In this document: piece after piece, positions 22,310 through 33,377 of the stretch | How the letters are laid out: each line of letters begins with the position of its first letter | How positions within the stretch are numbered: position 1 is the stretch's first letter | Assembly: GCA_001606155.1 (NCBI GenBank) | Contig: LODT01000031.1 | Span: forward strand, 372,001-436,000 | Direction: 5' to 3' | Length of the DNA stretch: 64,000 nucleotides | Origin: Tieghemostelium lacteum | Lineage: Eukaryota; Evosea; Eumycetozoa; Dictyosteliales; Raperosteliaceae | Translations under genes and position numbers: made by a program | The notes under the pieces: generated by a model | Told to the model about the DNA's origin: nothing | The model's database searches: none | What the model saw: the letters and a program-made list of their open reading frames with translations, nothing else

Positions 22310-22332
22310 TGTGGGTGTGGGTGTGTGGGTGG
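22310..22332 (+). promoter_or_regulatory. GT-rich G-box-like element
   Basis: The 23-base block made of GTGGG/GTGTG units, about 650 bp upstream of the ABCB start, resembles the G-boxes bound by G-box-binding factor (GBF) in D. discoideum post-aggregative genes. A second, looser GT-rich block is at 21250–21295. Binding is inferred from pattern only. Confidence 0.35.
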
Positions 22333-22983
22333 TAATTAAAAGGGTTAAAGTTTTTCAAATCTTTTATACAGTCAATCATGATTAAATTGTATAATTCAAC
22401 AGTAGGATTGAAAATCCTCCTATAACACACCTTTCTTTTAAATCACAAAGTTAAAAAACAAAAAAAAAAAAGAAAACACTTTAAATTATATAAATTTTGT
22501 CCTTTTATAATAATAGATCCATATAATATTGTTAATGTTGTGTTCACAAATATTCTAAAATTTTCTACTAGTAGTACTGATAATTTTGTTTTTCGCAAAT
22601 CATATTTTATATAATTTCAGTATTTAATTAATCAAATAATTTATAAATTACAAATAATATTTTTATTGTTGGTTCAAATATACAGCGCCAATTAACTGTT
22701 AGTTCACTTCTATCTATCTCTATCTATACCTCTACTTTCTATAGTTAAATACGTAAAAATAATTTAAAATAGTGATCTTTTAATATTCTATTAGACTCTC
22801 ACCCTAATAGTAGTAGATATATTTATTGTTTTTGTTTTTTTTATTTTCAATCTTTTTGTTTAATTAATTGTTTGTTTAGTGTTATTATTGTTGTTCAAAT
22901 AACTATTATTTATAATAATACTGTAATAATAATATTATTATAATTGTATTAATTTTTAGAATTTCACAAAATCTGTTAGTTCA

Positions 22984-25900
22984 ATGGATGATCAAAATAA
23001 TTATCAAGATGATGAGGAACAAATTGAAATCCCACTTGATGAAATTATAATTGAAGAGATTGTTGATGATGATGATGATGAAGTTGTTAATCAACAACCA
23101 AAAGATATTCCAATAGTAATTGGTGATTCCAATATTCCATATAATAATATTGTTTCACCAAACCTCAGAGGTGATGGTGGAATCTCCATTGATAATACTC
23201 ACCTCAATAATAATAATAATCCAAAGAATGAAGATGACATTGGAAGTCCATCCAATTACATCAATGGAGCATCCAATAAAAAAACACTGGAAAATGATGA
23301 TCAAGATCAAGAAGATGATCTAATGGACAAAGACAGTAAAAAGAAGAAAAAGAAACCATCTGCACCAAAAAAGAATAAAGATGGTACCGAAGTGACTTCA
23401 GTGGCATTTAGACAACTTTTTAGATTTGCAGATCGTATCGATTTTTGCTTAATGTTTTTTGGTAGTATTGCTGCCATACTTAACGGTGCTGCAATGCCAT
23501 GTGTTTCTTTGATTTTTGGTGAGATCATTGATGCTTTCAATCCTGGTAAATTCAATAATGATCCTGGATATGGAATTGAAGCTGCTGTCACTAAAATTTC
23601 AATGTGGTTTCTAATTTTAGGTGGAATCGTTTTTGCCTTATCATATTTAGAAACTACACTATGGATGATTGCTGGTGAAAGACAAACTAATCGTGTTCGT
23701 ACTGAATATCTATCCTCAATACTCAGACAAGAAATTGGTTGGTTTGATACCAATAAATCTAATGAATTAGCATCAAGAATTAATTCGTAAGTAAATCCAT
23801 GTTTAAAATGACTATCAATAGCATTATGAATATATATTAATATTTAACTATAGTGATACTGTTTTATATCAGGATGCAATTGGTGAAAAAGTTGGACACT
23901 TTTTACATAATATCTCAACCTTTTTTGCAGGATTTGCTATTGGGTTTACTAAAGGTTGGCAATTAACACTTGTTATTACCAGTATCTCACCACTATTGGC
24001 TTTTGGTGGTGGTTTTATGGCAAAGATGATGACTGAAATGACAAAGCAGGGACAAGAGGCTTATGCGAGAGCTGGAGGTATTGCTGATGAGAATATAAGT
24101 GCTATTAGAACAGTTTCAACATTTTCTGGTGAAACTAAAGCTGCTGAGAAATATTCAAATAATCTAAAGGATGCATTAAAAGTAGGTTACAAGAGAGCTA
24201 TTTTTAATGGTTTTGGGTTGGGTTTTGTTCAATTGGTTATATTGGGTACCTATGCTTTGGCATTTTGGTATGGGTCTACATTGGTAAGCAAAAAAGTCAA
24301 TAACGATCTTACTGATAGACCATGGTCAGGTGGTGATGTAGTTGCTGTATTTTTCTCTGTGATTATTGGTGCTACTGCTATTGGCCAGGCTTCTCCAAAT
24401 TTAGGTGCTTTTGCTCAGGGTAGAGGTGCTGCTTATAAGATCTTTCAAGTTATTGATAGGGTATCTAAAGCCAATCCATTTTCATCTCGTGGTATTACAC
24501 CTCAGCAATTGAGTGGTGATATTGAGTTTAAAGATGTAGAGTTCCATTACCCATCTAGACCTGATGTACCAATATTCAAAGGACTAAATTTGAGAATCAA
24601 ACCTGGACAGACTATAGGTTTAGTTGGTGATTCTGGTGGTGGAAAGAGTACTGTTATATCACTTTTAGAGAGATTCTATGATCCTGTTGGTGGTCAGATT
24701 CTTCTCGATGGTGAGGATATAAAGAAATTCAATGTTCGTGCACTTAGACAAAAGATTGGTCTGGTTTCACAAGAGCCAGTTTTATTCGCAACCACTATTG
24801 AGGAAAATATTAGATATGGTAAAGTTGATGCTACTCTTGAGGAGATTCAAGAGGCTGCTAAATTGGCTAATGCTCATTCATTTATATCACAACTACCTCA
24901 AGGTTACAATACAATGGTTGGTGAAAAGGGTGTAATGATTAGTGGTGGTCAAAAACAGAGAATTGCAATCGCAAGAGCTATTATAAAGAATCCAAATATT
25001 CTGCTACTTGATGAAGCAACTTCTGCATTAGACTCTGAGAATGAACGTATAGTACAAGAGGCAATTGATATTTTAATGAAAGGTCGTACTACCATTCTAA
25101 TTGCACATCGATTGTCAACTATTCGAAATGCAGATGTTATTGTATTTGTAAAAGGTGGTGTTGTAGTTGAGAAAGGTACTCATGATGAATTGATGGCAAT
25201 GCAAAATCACTATTTCCGTCTAGTTGAAAAACAACAACAGCAACAAATTAACAATATCCTGGAGACTGGAAGATCAAGACGTTCAAGTACATTTTCAGAT
25301 GTCAACCCACTTTTGGATTCATTTAGACCTTCTGCTAGAAACCTAAGGGCTAGACCCAATGGTCAGTCCAGTCAGAAATCATCTAAAGGTAAAAAGAAGA
25401 AATCAGCTGAAGACGTTCCTCTATCAAGGGTTATGAAATACAGTTCCCCAGAGACACTTTTGTTTATATTTGGTGTATTAGCAGCTGTTGGTACTGGTGG
25501 TGTCTACCCAGCATTTTCAATTATTTTCACTGAGATGCTTACTATTTTCCAACATCCAGATGGAGACTATGTAAAGAGTCACGCTAATTACATTGCCATT
25601 TGGTTTATGGTTTTAGCAGTAGGTGCTGGTATATGTAACTTTTTCCAAGCATTTCTATTCAGTGTCATTGGTGAGAAGCTTACATTTAGATTGAGAAGAG
25701 ATTGTTTCAAATCCATTATGCGTCAGGATATAGGTTGGTTTGATTTACCTGAAAATTCAACTGGTAAACTTACAGCTCATTTAGCAAGTGATGCCTCTTT
25801 AGTTCAAGGTATGACATCTCAGAGACTTGGTATTATGATTCAGAATCTAATGACTGTACTCGGAGGTCTAATCATCGCCTTTATATCCGGTTGGAAACTT

Positions 25901-27259
25901 ACACTTGTTATCATTGCATGTTTCCCATTGGTTGTCATTACTGGTAAGATTCAAATGAGATTCCTTAATGGGTACTCTGAAAGTGATGGAGAAGGTAGTG
26001 GTGGAGCTGGTCAAGTTGCAAGTGAGGCTATAACAGGTATTAGAACTGTTGCTAGTTTTACATCTGAAAATCAGGTACTTAGTCTCTACAAACATCAATT
26101 AAAAGGACCAATATCAAATGGTATTAAAAAAGGTCATATCAGTGGTATTGCTTTTGGTGTCAGTCAATTGATCCTATTTTGTGTCTATTGTCTATCGTTT
26201 TGGTATGGTGGAAAGTTAGTTGATAACAAGGAGTGGCCAGCTACCAATCAAGAGATTGCTAGTAATTGTACACCAGAGACTGTTGGTGTTATATGGACTG
26301 ATCAAGCAACTTGTGAACATGCTCAAGATATCATTTTGGGTTTCAACTCCATGATGAGAGTATTCTTTGCCATTGTATTATCAGCTATTGGCGTAGGTCA
26401 AGCTTCTTCATTTGCACCTGATATTGCAAAAGCCAAAGCAGCCACCAACAGTATATTCAAACTACTTGACACTCAAACTAAAATCGATCCAAATTCAACT
26501 CAAGGTGACAAGATTGATATTGTCGTTGGTGATATTGAATTTAAGAATATTCACTTTGCATACCCTACCAGACCTAACCACAATGTATTTAGAGGATTTT
26601 CATTAATCATCCAAGCAGGTACAACCAATGCATTTGTTGGTGATTCTGGTGGTGGAAAGAGTACTGTTATCTCACTTCTAGAGAGATTTTATGATACCTC
26701 TGTAGGTGAGATTTTCATTGATGGTCATAATATAAGAAATCTAAATGTCAAGCATTTACGTTCACTCTTTGGTCTTGTAGGTCAAGAACCTACCTTATTC
26801 TCAGGTACCATAGCTGATAACATTGCCTATGGAAAAGAAGATTCAACTCAAGACGAAATTGAAAATGCAGCCCGTCTTGCCAATGCACATGACTTTATAG
26901 TTGCACTTCCACAAGGATATCAAACACCTCTTGGTGAGAAATTCACTCAACTCTCAGGTGGTCAGAAACAGAGAATTGCAATTGCCCGTGCTATCATTCG
27001 TAATCCAAAGATTCTACTTTTAGATGAGGCTACTTCAGCTCTAGATTCAGAGAGTGAACGTATAGTGCAAGAGGCACTTGAAAATGTAATGAAAGGTCGT
27101 ACCACACTGATTATTGCTCATCGTCTATCTACTATTCAAAATTCAGATTCTATAAACTATGTCAAAGCTGGTCAAATTATTGAAAGAGGTACACATGAAG
27201 AGTTGTTAGAAGCCAATGGTCCATATAAACAATTGGTTTCCAGACAAATGAATAAATAA
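22984..27259 (+). CDS. abcB: full-length ABC transporter, subfamily B (MDR/P-glycoprotein type)
   Basis: Predicted 1402 residues; exons 22984–23786 and 23854–27259. Architecture is TMD–NBD–TMD–NBD as in P-glycoprotein. The N-terminal 130 residues are acidic then Lys-rich (DKDSKKKKKKPSAPKK). NBD1: Walker A about residue 526 (GLVGDSGGGKST), signature ISGGQKQRIAIARA, Walker B ILLLDEATSALD. NBD2 about 1195–1310: the same Walker A GDSGGGKST, signature LSGGQKQRIAIARA, Walker B. Both sites look catalytically complete. The only oddity is Gly rather than Ser/Cys at one Walker A position, in both halves. Plasma-membrane or endosomal export of hydrophobic compounds is likely; the substrate is unknown. 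The paralogues abcB1–5 of Dictyostelium share this layout. Confidence 0.95.
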
Positions 27260-27340
27260 AATTTATACTATTACTATTGTTATTTTAAATATTATAATAT
27301 ATATACAAGAGTTAACTTTTTAAACTCTAGATTTTACATT

Positions 27341-27960
27341 TTAATTTGCTAATGGATTTGCATGAATTGTAACTGATTGTAAAACTATATCTGTTAGTGG
27401 TTTATCATTTTCATCAACTGATGATCTTTCCATTTGATCTAAAACTTCTAATCCTGATATAACTCTAAATATTTATGAAAATCAACAGAGTTAATGAGAC
27501 CTTCTAACTTATGAATGTTATTATTTATACATACTTTCCAAAAACAGTATATTGCTTATTTAGATTTCTTAACTTTGTATAGGTTATAAAAAACTGACTA
27601 CCATTGGTGTCAGGGCCAGAATTTGCCATTGATAAGATACCTCTGGTACTGTGTTTCAAGTGTGATGAGAATTCATCTTTGAATGGTTTCTTCCATATTG
27701 ATTCACCCCCTCTACCTGTATTGGTGGGATCACCACCTTGAATAATAAATCCTTTAATATTTCTGTGAAATATAGTACCATTGTAGTAATCTGATGCACA
27801 AAGCGCCAGAAAATTCTCAGCTGCCATTGGTACACTATCACAAAATATTTCAACTTTTATATCACCATAGTTTGTATGTAATGTAACTGACTATATTATT
27901 TCATTAGTATTTGTTGTACCGTAAAATATGAATAGTTTGAAGAGAAGAGATCCTTACCAT
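27341..27960 (-). CDS. ppil3: cyclophilin-type peptidyl-prolyl isomerase, PPIL3 class
   Basis: Predicted 160 residues, on the minus strand: exon 1 27960–27958, exon 2 27890–27535, exon 3 27464–27341. The first exon carries only the start codon: ATG directly followed by GTAAGG, and the second exon starts SVTLHTNYGDIKVE, as PPIL3 proteins do. The cyclophilin motifs are present: FHRNIKGFIIQGGDP and NGSQFFITY; the C-terminus is VISGLEVLDQMERS. PPIL3 is a small cyclophilin found in spliceosomes and is presumed to assist folding or remodelling of splicing factors. Confidence in the family is high; the one-codon first exon is inferred from splice sites and homologous starts. Confidence 0.92.
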
Positions 27961-28318
27961 GAAGATTGAAGTGAATATGCAAAATACCCAAAAAAATTTT
28001 TTTGAAATTACAACAAAGGATATTAAAATTTTATCCAAAGCATTGATTATGATAGTTTATATTTTCTATACTAAATCTTATTTAATTTTAATATTAAATA
28101 GAAAACAACTAATGTTCAAATAGATATTCACCATTGATTTTAGAATTCGCAAACATCAGTAATTTTTTTTTTTTTTTTTTATTTTTATTTATTCCTTCTA
28201 TCTGATAAACAATCAAATTTTGGATATTATATTGTTTATTACAGAAAAACTCACAATTGTAGATTAGTTATTATATCCAATTATAGATATCGAATCAACA
28301 ATTAATTTTTATAAAGAA
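27961..28318. other. short intergenic region, PPIL3 / NDUFA1
   Basis: 360 bp between the divergent PPIL3 and NDUFA1 genes. AT-rich with an 18-base T run at 28163–28180. No RNA gene or repeat noticed. Confidence 0.4.
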
Positions 28319-28698
28319 ATGACTTGGTTAGAAGTTTTGCCAGTTGGTTTCATTATGTCCATTGGTGTTTTTATTATGGGTTATGGTTTGGATGCCGCCC
28401 ACAGAGGATTTCATTATGGATTAGTTAGTATCTACCTATAAAATAATTATTTTAAGAATATTCGATGAGCCTTGGTTGAGAATGTGACTTTTGCAAACAA
28501 AAATCAAGTTCATTGAATATTCTTTAATCAAATCATAATATTAATATTATATCTATATAAACAACACAGAAACATAGATATGCTCAGGATGTTGTAGATT
28601 ATAAAATAGATGCGAGAGATGAAGAAATTTTACATTTTAGGGACATACAAAACAAACCCAAAAAATTACATGATTTTATCAATGAACAATTGAAATAA
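28319..28698 (+). CDS. ndufa1: NADH dehydrogenase 1 alpha subcomplex subunit 1 (NDUFA1/MWFE)
   Basis: Predicted 77-residue accessory subunit of mitochondrial complex I. Exons 28319–28423 and 28570–28698; the donor is the less common GTTAGT, required by the frame. The protein begins MTWLEVLPVGFIMSIGV with a hydrophobic span of about 20 residues and continues with a short charged domain (AQDVVDYKIDARDEEILHF). The WxEVLP start, single membrane span and AHRGFHYG turn match the MWFE family (human about 70 residues). Located in the inner membrane arm. Too short for many gene finders. Confidence 0.85.
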
Positions 28699-28816
28699 AC
28701 GCATAACAATAGTAGGAGATATATATATATGTATAGTTTAGTTTTCTTTTGAGATTTAAAGAAAAAGTTAAAAAGAGGAATTCAAATTAATTTTTTTATT
28801 TTTCGATTCCTCAACA

Positions 28817-29635
28817 ATGACTCAAAAGATATTCCTATTATTATTGATACTCATATCTTTGAGTTTGCTCACACAATCAAAAGTTTTAGAGGAACCCACT
28901 GGATCACCCAGTACAACATCTTCACCTAACTCAGCACCCACAAATACATCTACAACAGCGGCTACAACAGCGGCTACAACAGCACCCACAAATACATCTA
29001 CAGCGGCTACAACAGTGGCTACAACAGTGGCTACAACAGCGGCTACAACAGTGGCTACAACAGCGGCTACAACAGCACCCACAAATACATCTACAGCGGC
29101 TACAACAGCGGCTACAACAGCGGCTACAACAGCACCCACAAATACATCTACAACAGCACCCACAAATACATCTACAACAGCGGCTACAACAGCGGCTACA
29201 ACAGCAGCTACAACAGCGGCTACAACAGTGGCTACAACAGTGGCTACAACAGTGGCTACAACAGTGGCTACAACAGCGGCTACAACAGCGGCTACAACAG
29301 CACCCACAAATACATCTACAGCGGCTACAACAGCGGCTACAACAGCTACAACAGCTACAGCAGGCACAACAGCGACCACAACATCTACTTCAAATATATT
29401 AACTAGTACAACAGGAAATTCGTCAAACGACCAACCGAATCCAAATGAAACTGAAGAAGATCCATATGAAATTTCACCATCTTTAATTAGCAGTACAGTT
29501 ATAGTCTATACTATTGGTGGTGCATGTGTTATATTTATTTCCTATCTACTGTGGAAAAAGATAAGAGGAAACAGAAGAACTTCAAACTCTTCCTCTACTT
29601 CAAATGGTTATGTAATGTTAAATATGAGAGATTAA
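28817..29635 (+). CDS. secreted/membrane Thr-Ala-rich mucin-like protein
   Basis: 272 residues. Signal peptide about 1–22 (KIFLLLLILISLSLLTQS). Residues about 30–195 are made of TAATT-type repeats with interspersed APTNTSTA units, dense in Thr and hence in O-glycosylation sites, and with NTST sequons for N-glycans. A transmembrane span follows about 222–245 (STVIVYTIGGACVIFISYLLW), then a Lys/Arg-rich cytoplasmic tail. This is a type I mucin-like surface protein. The repeat is built from GCTACAACAG-type decamers in DNA and is likely variable in length. No specific function can be assigned; cell-surface adhesion or spacing is a guess. Confidence 0.85.
   Translation: MTQKIFLLLLILISLSLLTQSKVLEEPTGSPSTTSSPNSAPTNTSTTAATTAATTAPTNTSTAATTVATTVATTAATTVATTAATTAPTNTSTAATTAATTAATTAPTNTSTTAPTNTSTTAATTAATTAATTAATTVATTVATTVATTVATTAATTAATTAPTNTSTAATTAATTATTATAGTTATTTSTSNILTSTTGNSSNDQPNPNETEEDPYEISPSLISSTVIVYTIGGACVIFISYLLWKKIRGNRRTSNSSSTSNGYVMLNMRD
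28930..29360 (+). repeat. tandem repeat, decameric and 30-bp units
   Basis: Repetitive coding DNA with the units GCTACAACAG, GTGGCTACAACA and CCCACAAATACATCTACA in varying order. It encodes the Thr/Ala array above. Length variation between strains would be expected. Confidence 0.8.
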
Positions 29636-29736
29636 TGATTAAAATATAGATATATAGGTTAAATTTTTTTTACAACCAAATACACGAATAAATAGATTAG
29701 AATTTATTCACAATTACTTAAGATATGTTTCAATAT

Positions 29737-31886
29737 TTAAAATTTGGAAATATTGGAAGCAAAATGCGATTTCAAATAGTCAAAACCCTTCTCTTGATAC
29801 TCAGCTTTGGAGACACTGACTGAGGCCCAATGAGATTGATTATCTAATGCCCATTGTCTAGCACCTAACCAAGCATCTAAACTACTGTTTAATTGCTTTA
29901 CAATATTTATATGAGTATCTGGTTGACAGATTTGAGTGATTTCATAGTGTAATCTCTCCTTAAAATTTTTAATATTACTATTACCACCAGTAATAAATAT
30001 ATTCCTACATATTTGGTCACGCATCTTAACACCTTGCAAACTCTGTATCTGACTGATAACTAACTGAATAGTTTCCATTAGACCCATTTGATCTAGACCA
30101 ATGATAGCTTTAGGTTGATACAATATCTCTGGTACTTTTATTCTCTCTACACCCAAACGTAATTGATAATCTTGAGCTGTTTCATATTCACCTTCAACCA
30201 CATCAACATCCATACCATTTCCATAGGTAAGGTTCCAACTAGGTTCAAATTTATTCAAAAGTTTCTCTAAATTTGCTAATTGTGCATTCTCAAACTCCTC
30301 TTCCTGTTGATCCAGTTCTTCGTCTCCTTTGGTAGTCAAAGTTCTTAAACCAGCATCTCTTCTGACCACCTTTGTTTTAGTTTTCAGTCTAATCTCTCTT
30401 TTCTCCAAAACCTTTTTTCTCTTTTCCAAAAGAGAGTTGATATAGACTTCAGGATCTTTAATATAAGCATCCTCCTCTTGTTTAGCCTGTTGAACTTCTT
30501 TTTCTTTTTCCTCCTCCCTCTTTCTCTTTGCCACCATTTTTCCATCTTTCATTGATTTCTGCACCTTTTGTTTCTTTTTCTCAGCTAATTGTTCCTGATT
30601 CAATTCAGAATCTGGTACCAACAATAGAGGGTATTCCTCCTGTTCAGTCTTTTCAATAACCTCTTTTTTCTTTCCAGACAGTTTTTCTTTAAGTTCACTC
30701 ATTTGTCTTGTCAAATCTTTCTCAGATGGAATACCTTCAGATTTCAATGTCTGTTCGAATTCCTCTTGCAAACCACTAGTCTTCAACTGCCATATAGTCT
30801 CTAAAGACTGTAGTTTATCTTCCAATTCAGACTTTTTATCTTTTCTCTTTTGTTCAGCCTTCTCTTTTAACTTCTCACCCAATTTCTTTCTTTGTTCTAG
30901 TTTTCTCTGTTTATCTTCTTCCAATTTAACCCAATCCACTTCTTGGAATGGTAATTGTATAATATCTATTTTCTTATTATTTTCATCTGATAAATAATCT
31001 TTTAATTCTTGACTATAAGATTCTTTACTTTGATAACAATGTTCCTCTTTTAATTGCTATAATAATTATAATAGTCAGTATACTTCGTCCTCCTTAAAAA
31101 CCTAACTGAATAATCTCACATACATTTATATAATTTGGAGTAAAAAATGATCTATGCTTTGGGTATTTTAAAAAGAGAGATCTTTTCAGATAATCACTTT
31201 CAATACCACCACCAACATTGATTCTTTTGGTGAGATTATGATGAATTTTGTGGTTTTGTACATTGTATATATGTGTGGTCATATGTCCAGATCCAATAAC
31301 TAATGCATTTTCACCTTTGTTTTCAAATTGATTTCTGTTTGAGTAAAATGAGAATAATGAATCTATACCATAGGCAACTGAAGGTGCATTATAACATTCA
31401 AATACTAGCTCTGTCATGTCTATATTTATCAATTAGATTTCAATTTCCAAAAGCCTTTTAATTCAGAGTGTAAGCGTACATACATTTTCTACAATAAGAA
31501 GGATTTGATGTGGGTTCGGTTATTAATAATGGATTTTCAATAGCTCTATCGATTCCTAGTCTATAGAATATATAATCAAATATAGACTCTTGAGAAGGTG
31601 GATGAACTAAAATATTGGAATCAAAAGGTGATTTGATTATCAACTTGTTATCTGATTCCTTAAGTGAATTACCAACTATTGCTGGTGATTTTGCTGTTAA
31701 TTTACCAACAAGTGATCTGAAAATCAATCTTGGATTACTATCTATAGAGAAACCAGCTCTACATTGATAGGAACCGTTATCAATGATAATTGGTACTTTA
31801 GAACTACAGTATTGTGCATCTTTATATCCTGTAAATATTTCGTCATCTACTGGTGATTGTACCTCTTTATATTGATAGATTGACAT
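29737..31886 (-). CDS. arp5: actin-related protein 5 (INO80 complex)
   Basis: Predicted 672 residues, minus strand exons 31886–31484, 31419–31124 and 31056–29737. The actin fold begins at VPIIIDNGSYQCRAGF; LLITEPTSNPSYCRKYM and ELVFECYNAPSVAYGIDSLFSF follow as in human ACTR5. ALVIGSGHMTTHI is the second nucleotide loop. The fold is then interrupted by a long Lys/Glu-rich coiled-coil insertion (about 275–500), the hallmark of ARP5 that contacts IES6 and nucleosomes, before the last actin-fold helices (LDAWLGARQWA). Acts in the nucleus in INO80 chromatin remodelling. The second donor was chosen by frame (AAT followed by GTATGTGAG); the other GT nearby breaks the frame. Confidence 0.92.
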
Positions 31887-32088
31887 ATGTGTTTATATAT
31901 TAATTCAATATAACCTCTGACAAATAAAAAGGTATGAATTTCTAACTAAACTGACACAAGATGTGAACAACACAAAATTAAAAAGAAAAAAAAAAAATTC
32001 ATTTCATTTTTAAAATTCGTGGTATTCAATATATATATATAGTTGTTGTTGTTGTTGTTGAATAACCAGTAGTTTTCTTATTACCATC

Positions 32089-33294
32089 ATGAATATATTA
32101 GTAACTGGTGTAACCGGTTATATAGGATCCAATTTAGTTAAACCAATTCTAAAGGACGAATTCAAGTTACTAAACAATAGGAAATGTAAAGTCTTTGCAT
32201 TGGTAAGAGGTCAATCTAGAGACAACAAAATTCTAAGAGATCTGGAGGACCAGTTCCCCAGAGACCAATTTCAAGTGATTTCAGGTGATTTTATTGATCT
32301 CCTCAATGTAGATCAGACAGTTATAATCAACAAACTACGAGAAACTCTAAAAGAACACAAAATCACTACTATTGTTCATTTAGCTGCAAAAATGGATTTT
32401 TATCCAACTGATAAAGAGGCAGTTTTGAAGACTAATGTTGTAGGTGTAAAGAATCTTTTGAAAGCTTCTTTAAGCTCATCAGATAAGCGACCACTTATTG
32501 AAAGATTTATATACGCATCTACAACAGAGACTATGGGAAGTAAAGAATCAGTAGCACCTCATACCCCAGTATCAGAGTTAGACGATGATCAGTCTGTACC
32601 TGACTACCTATATGGTGAAACTAAACGTTCAGCTGAGGTTATTGTCAGAAAATTCGAGAAAAAGTATCAACTTGACACTATCATTCTTCGATTCACAGGA
32701 GTCTATGGAAGAAATGATGATTTTTCAATATTTGAATTGATTCAAGCTGTCAGTTATGGTATTTTGTGTGTTGTACCATCGTTTGCGAATGGTCATGTGA
32801 TGTTTACTCACATTGATGATGTAGTTCAATCGGTGATTTTGGCAATGGTTAAAGAGAAGAATGATAGGGATCAGACACAAGTTCTGCCTTATACCTATAT
32901 AATAGCACCTAATAAGGGGATGACTTATAGTGAGTGTTTGGTGTTCCTTAATGATAAGCTAGGTCGTCAAAAATTTTATTTACCATTTTTGAGTTTACAG
33001 GCTTGTTGTAAACTATTTTCAGTTGTTGGATCATTGGTCTACCAGTTTAAAGAAAAACCTTTTATATTCAAATCTTATACTCTGTCTCAGATGACCAGAG
33101 ATCGTGTGTATTCAAACAAGAGAGCAAAACAGGAACTACAGTTTCAACCAAAATATAATTTCAAACAAGGACTAAATCTAACAGTGGATGATTATATTAT
33201 CACTGAACGTGTACCACTATTTAAAATATCCCCAGTTTTTATTTTCATTCTAATATTTGTATTAGTTTTAAGATTTCTAATAAAGAGTCTTTAA
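32089..33294 (+). CDS. 3-beta-HSD-type NAD(P)-dependent dehydrogenase, membrane-anchored
   Basis: Single-exon 401-residue extended short-chain dehydrogenase. The Rossmann motif is at the N-terminus (ILVTGVTGYIGSNL; TGxTGxIG) and the active-site YGETK supplies the Tyr and Lys. VTTIVHLAAKMDF and ERFIYASTTETMG are the usual beta-strands before the catalytic site. A C-terminal hydrophobic helix (FKISPVFIFILIFVLVLRF) would anchor it in a membrane, as in sterol dehydrogenases such as NSDHL/3-beta-HSD, which act on C4-demethylation of sterols in the ER. The substrate cannot be read from the sequence; other extended SDRs use sugar or flavonoid substrates. Confidence 0.85.
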   Translation: MNILVTGVTGYIGSNLVKPILKDEFKLLNNRKCKVFALVRGQSRDNKILRDLEDQFPRDQFQVISGDFIDLLNVDQTVIINKLRETLKEHKITTIVHLAAKMDFYPTDKEAVLKTNVVGVKNLLKASLSSSDKRPLIERFIYASTTETMGSKESVAPHTPVSELDDDQSVPDYLYGETKRSAEVIVRKFEKKYQLDTIILRFTGVYGRNDDFSIFELIQAVSYGILCVVPSFANGHVMFTHIDDVVQSVILAMVKEKNDRDQTQVLPYTYIIAPNKGMTYSECLVFLNDKLGRQKFYLPFLSLQACCKLFSVVGSLVYQFKEKPFIFKSYTLSQMTRDRVYSNKRAKQELQFQPKYNFKQGLNLTVDDYIITERVPLFKISPVFIFILIFVLVLRFLIKSL

Positions 33295-33377
33295 AAATAT
33301 GGAATCAACAAAATGTACATTTATATATTAATATATTATAAAATATAAATAAAACCTACTATTTGTAAATATTTTTA

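Larger units (their letters stand above)
20440..22983. promoter_or_regulatory. 2.5-kb divergent regulatory region, RWP-RK / ABCB
   Basis: Long gene-free region between two divergent genes. It holds two GT-rich blocks: 21250–21295 and 22310–22332. It also holds the hairpin 20987–21018. The remainder is AT-rich without recognised motifs. The length, on the upstream side of both genes, suggests regulated expression. This is inference. Confidence 0.5.

Noticed and set aside
28822-29379. Minus-strand frame opposite the mucin repeat
   Set aside because: Val/Ala-rich antisense image of a repeat; no start context.
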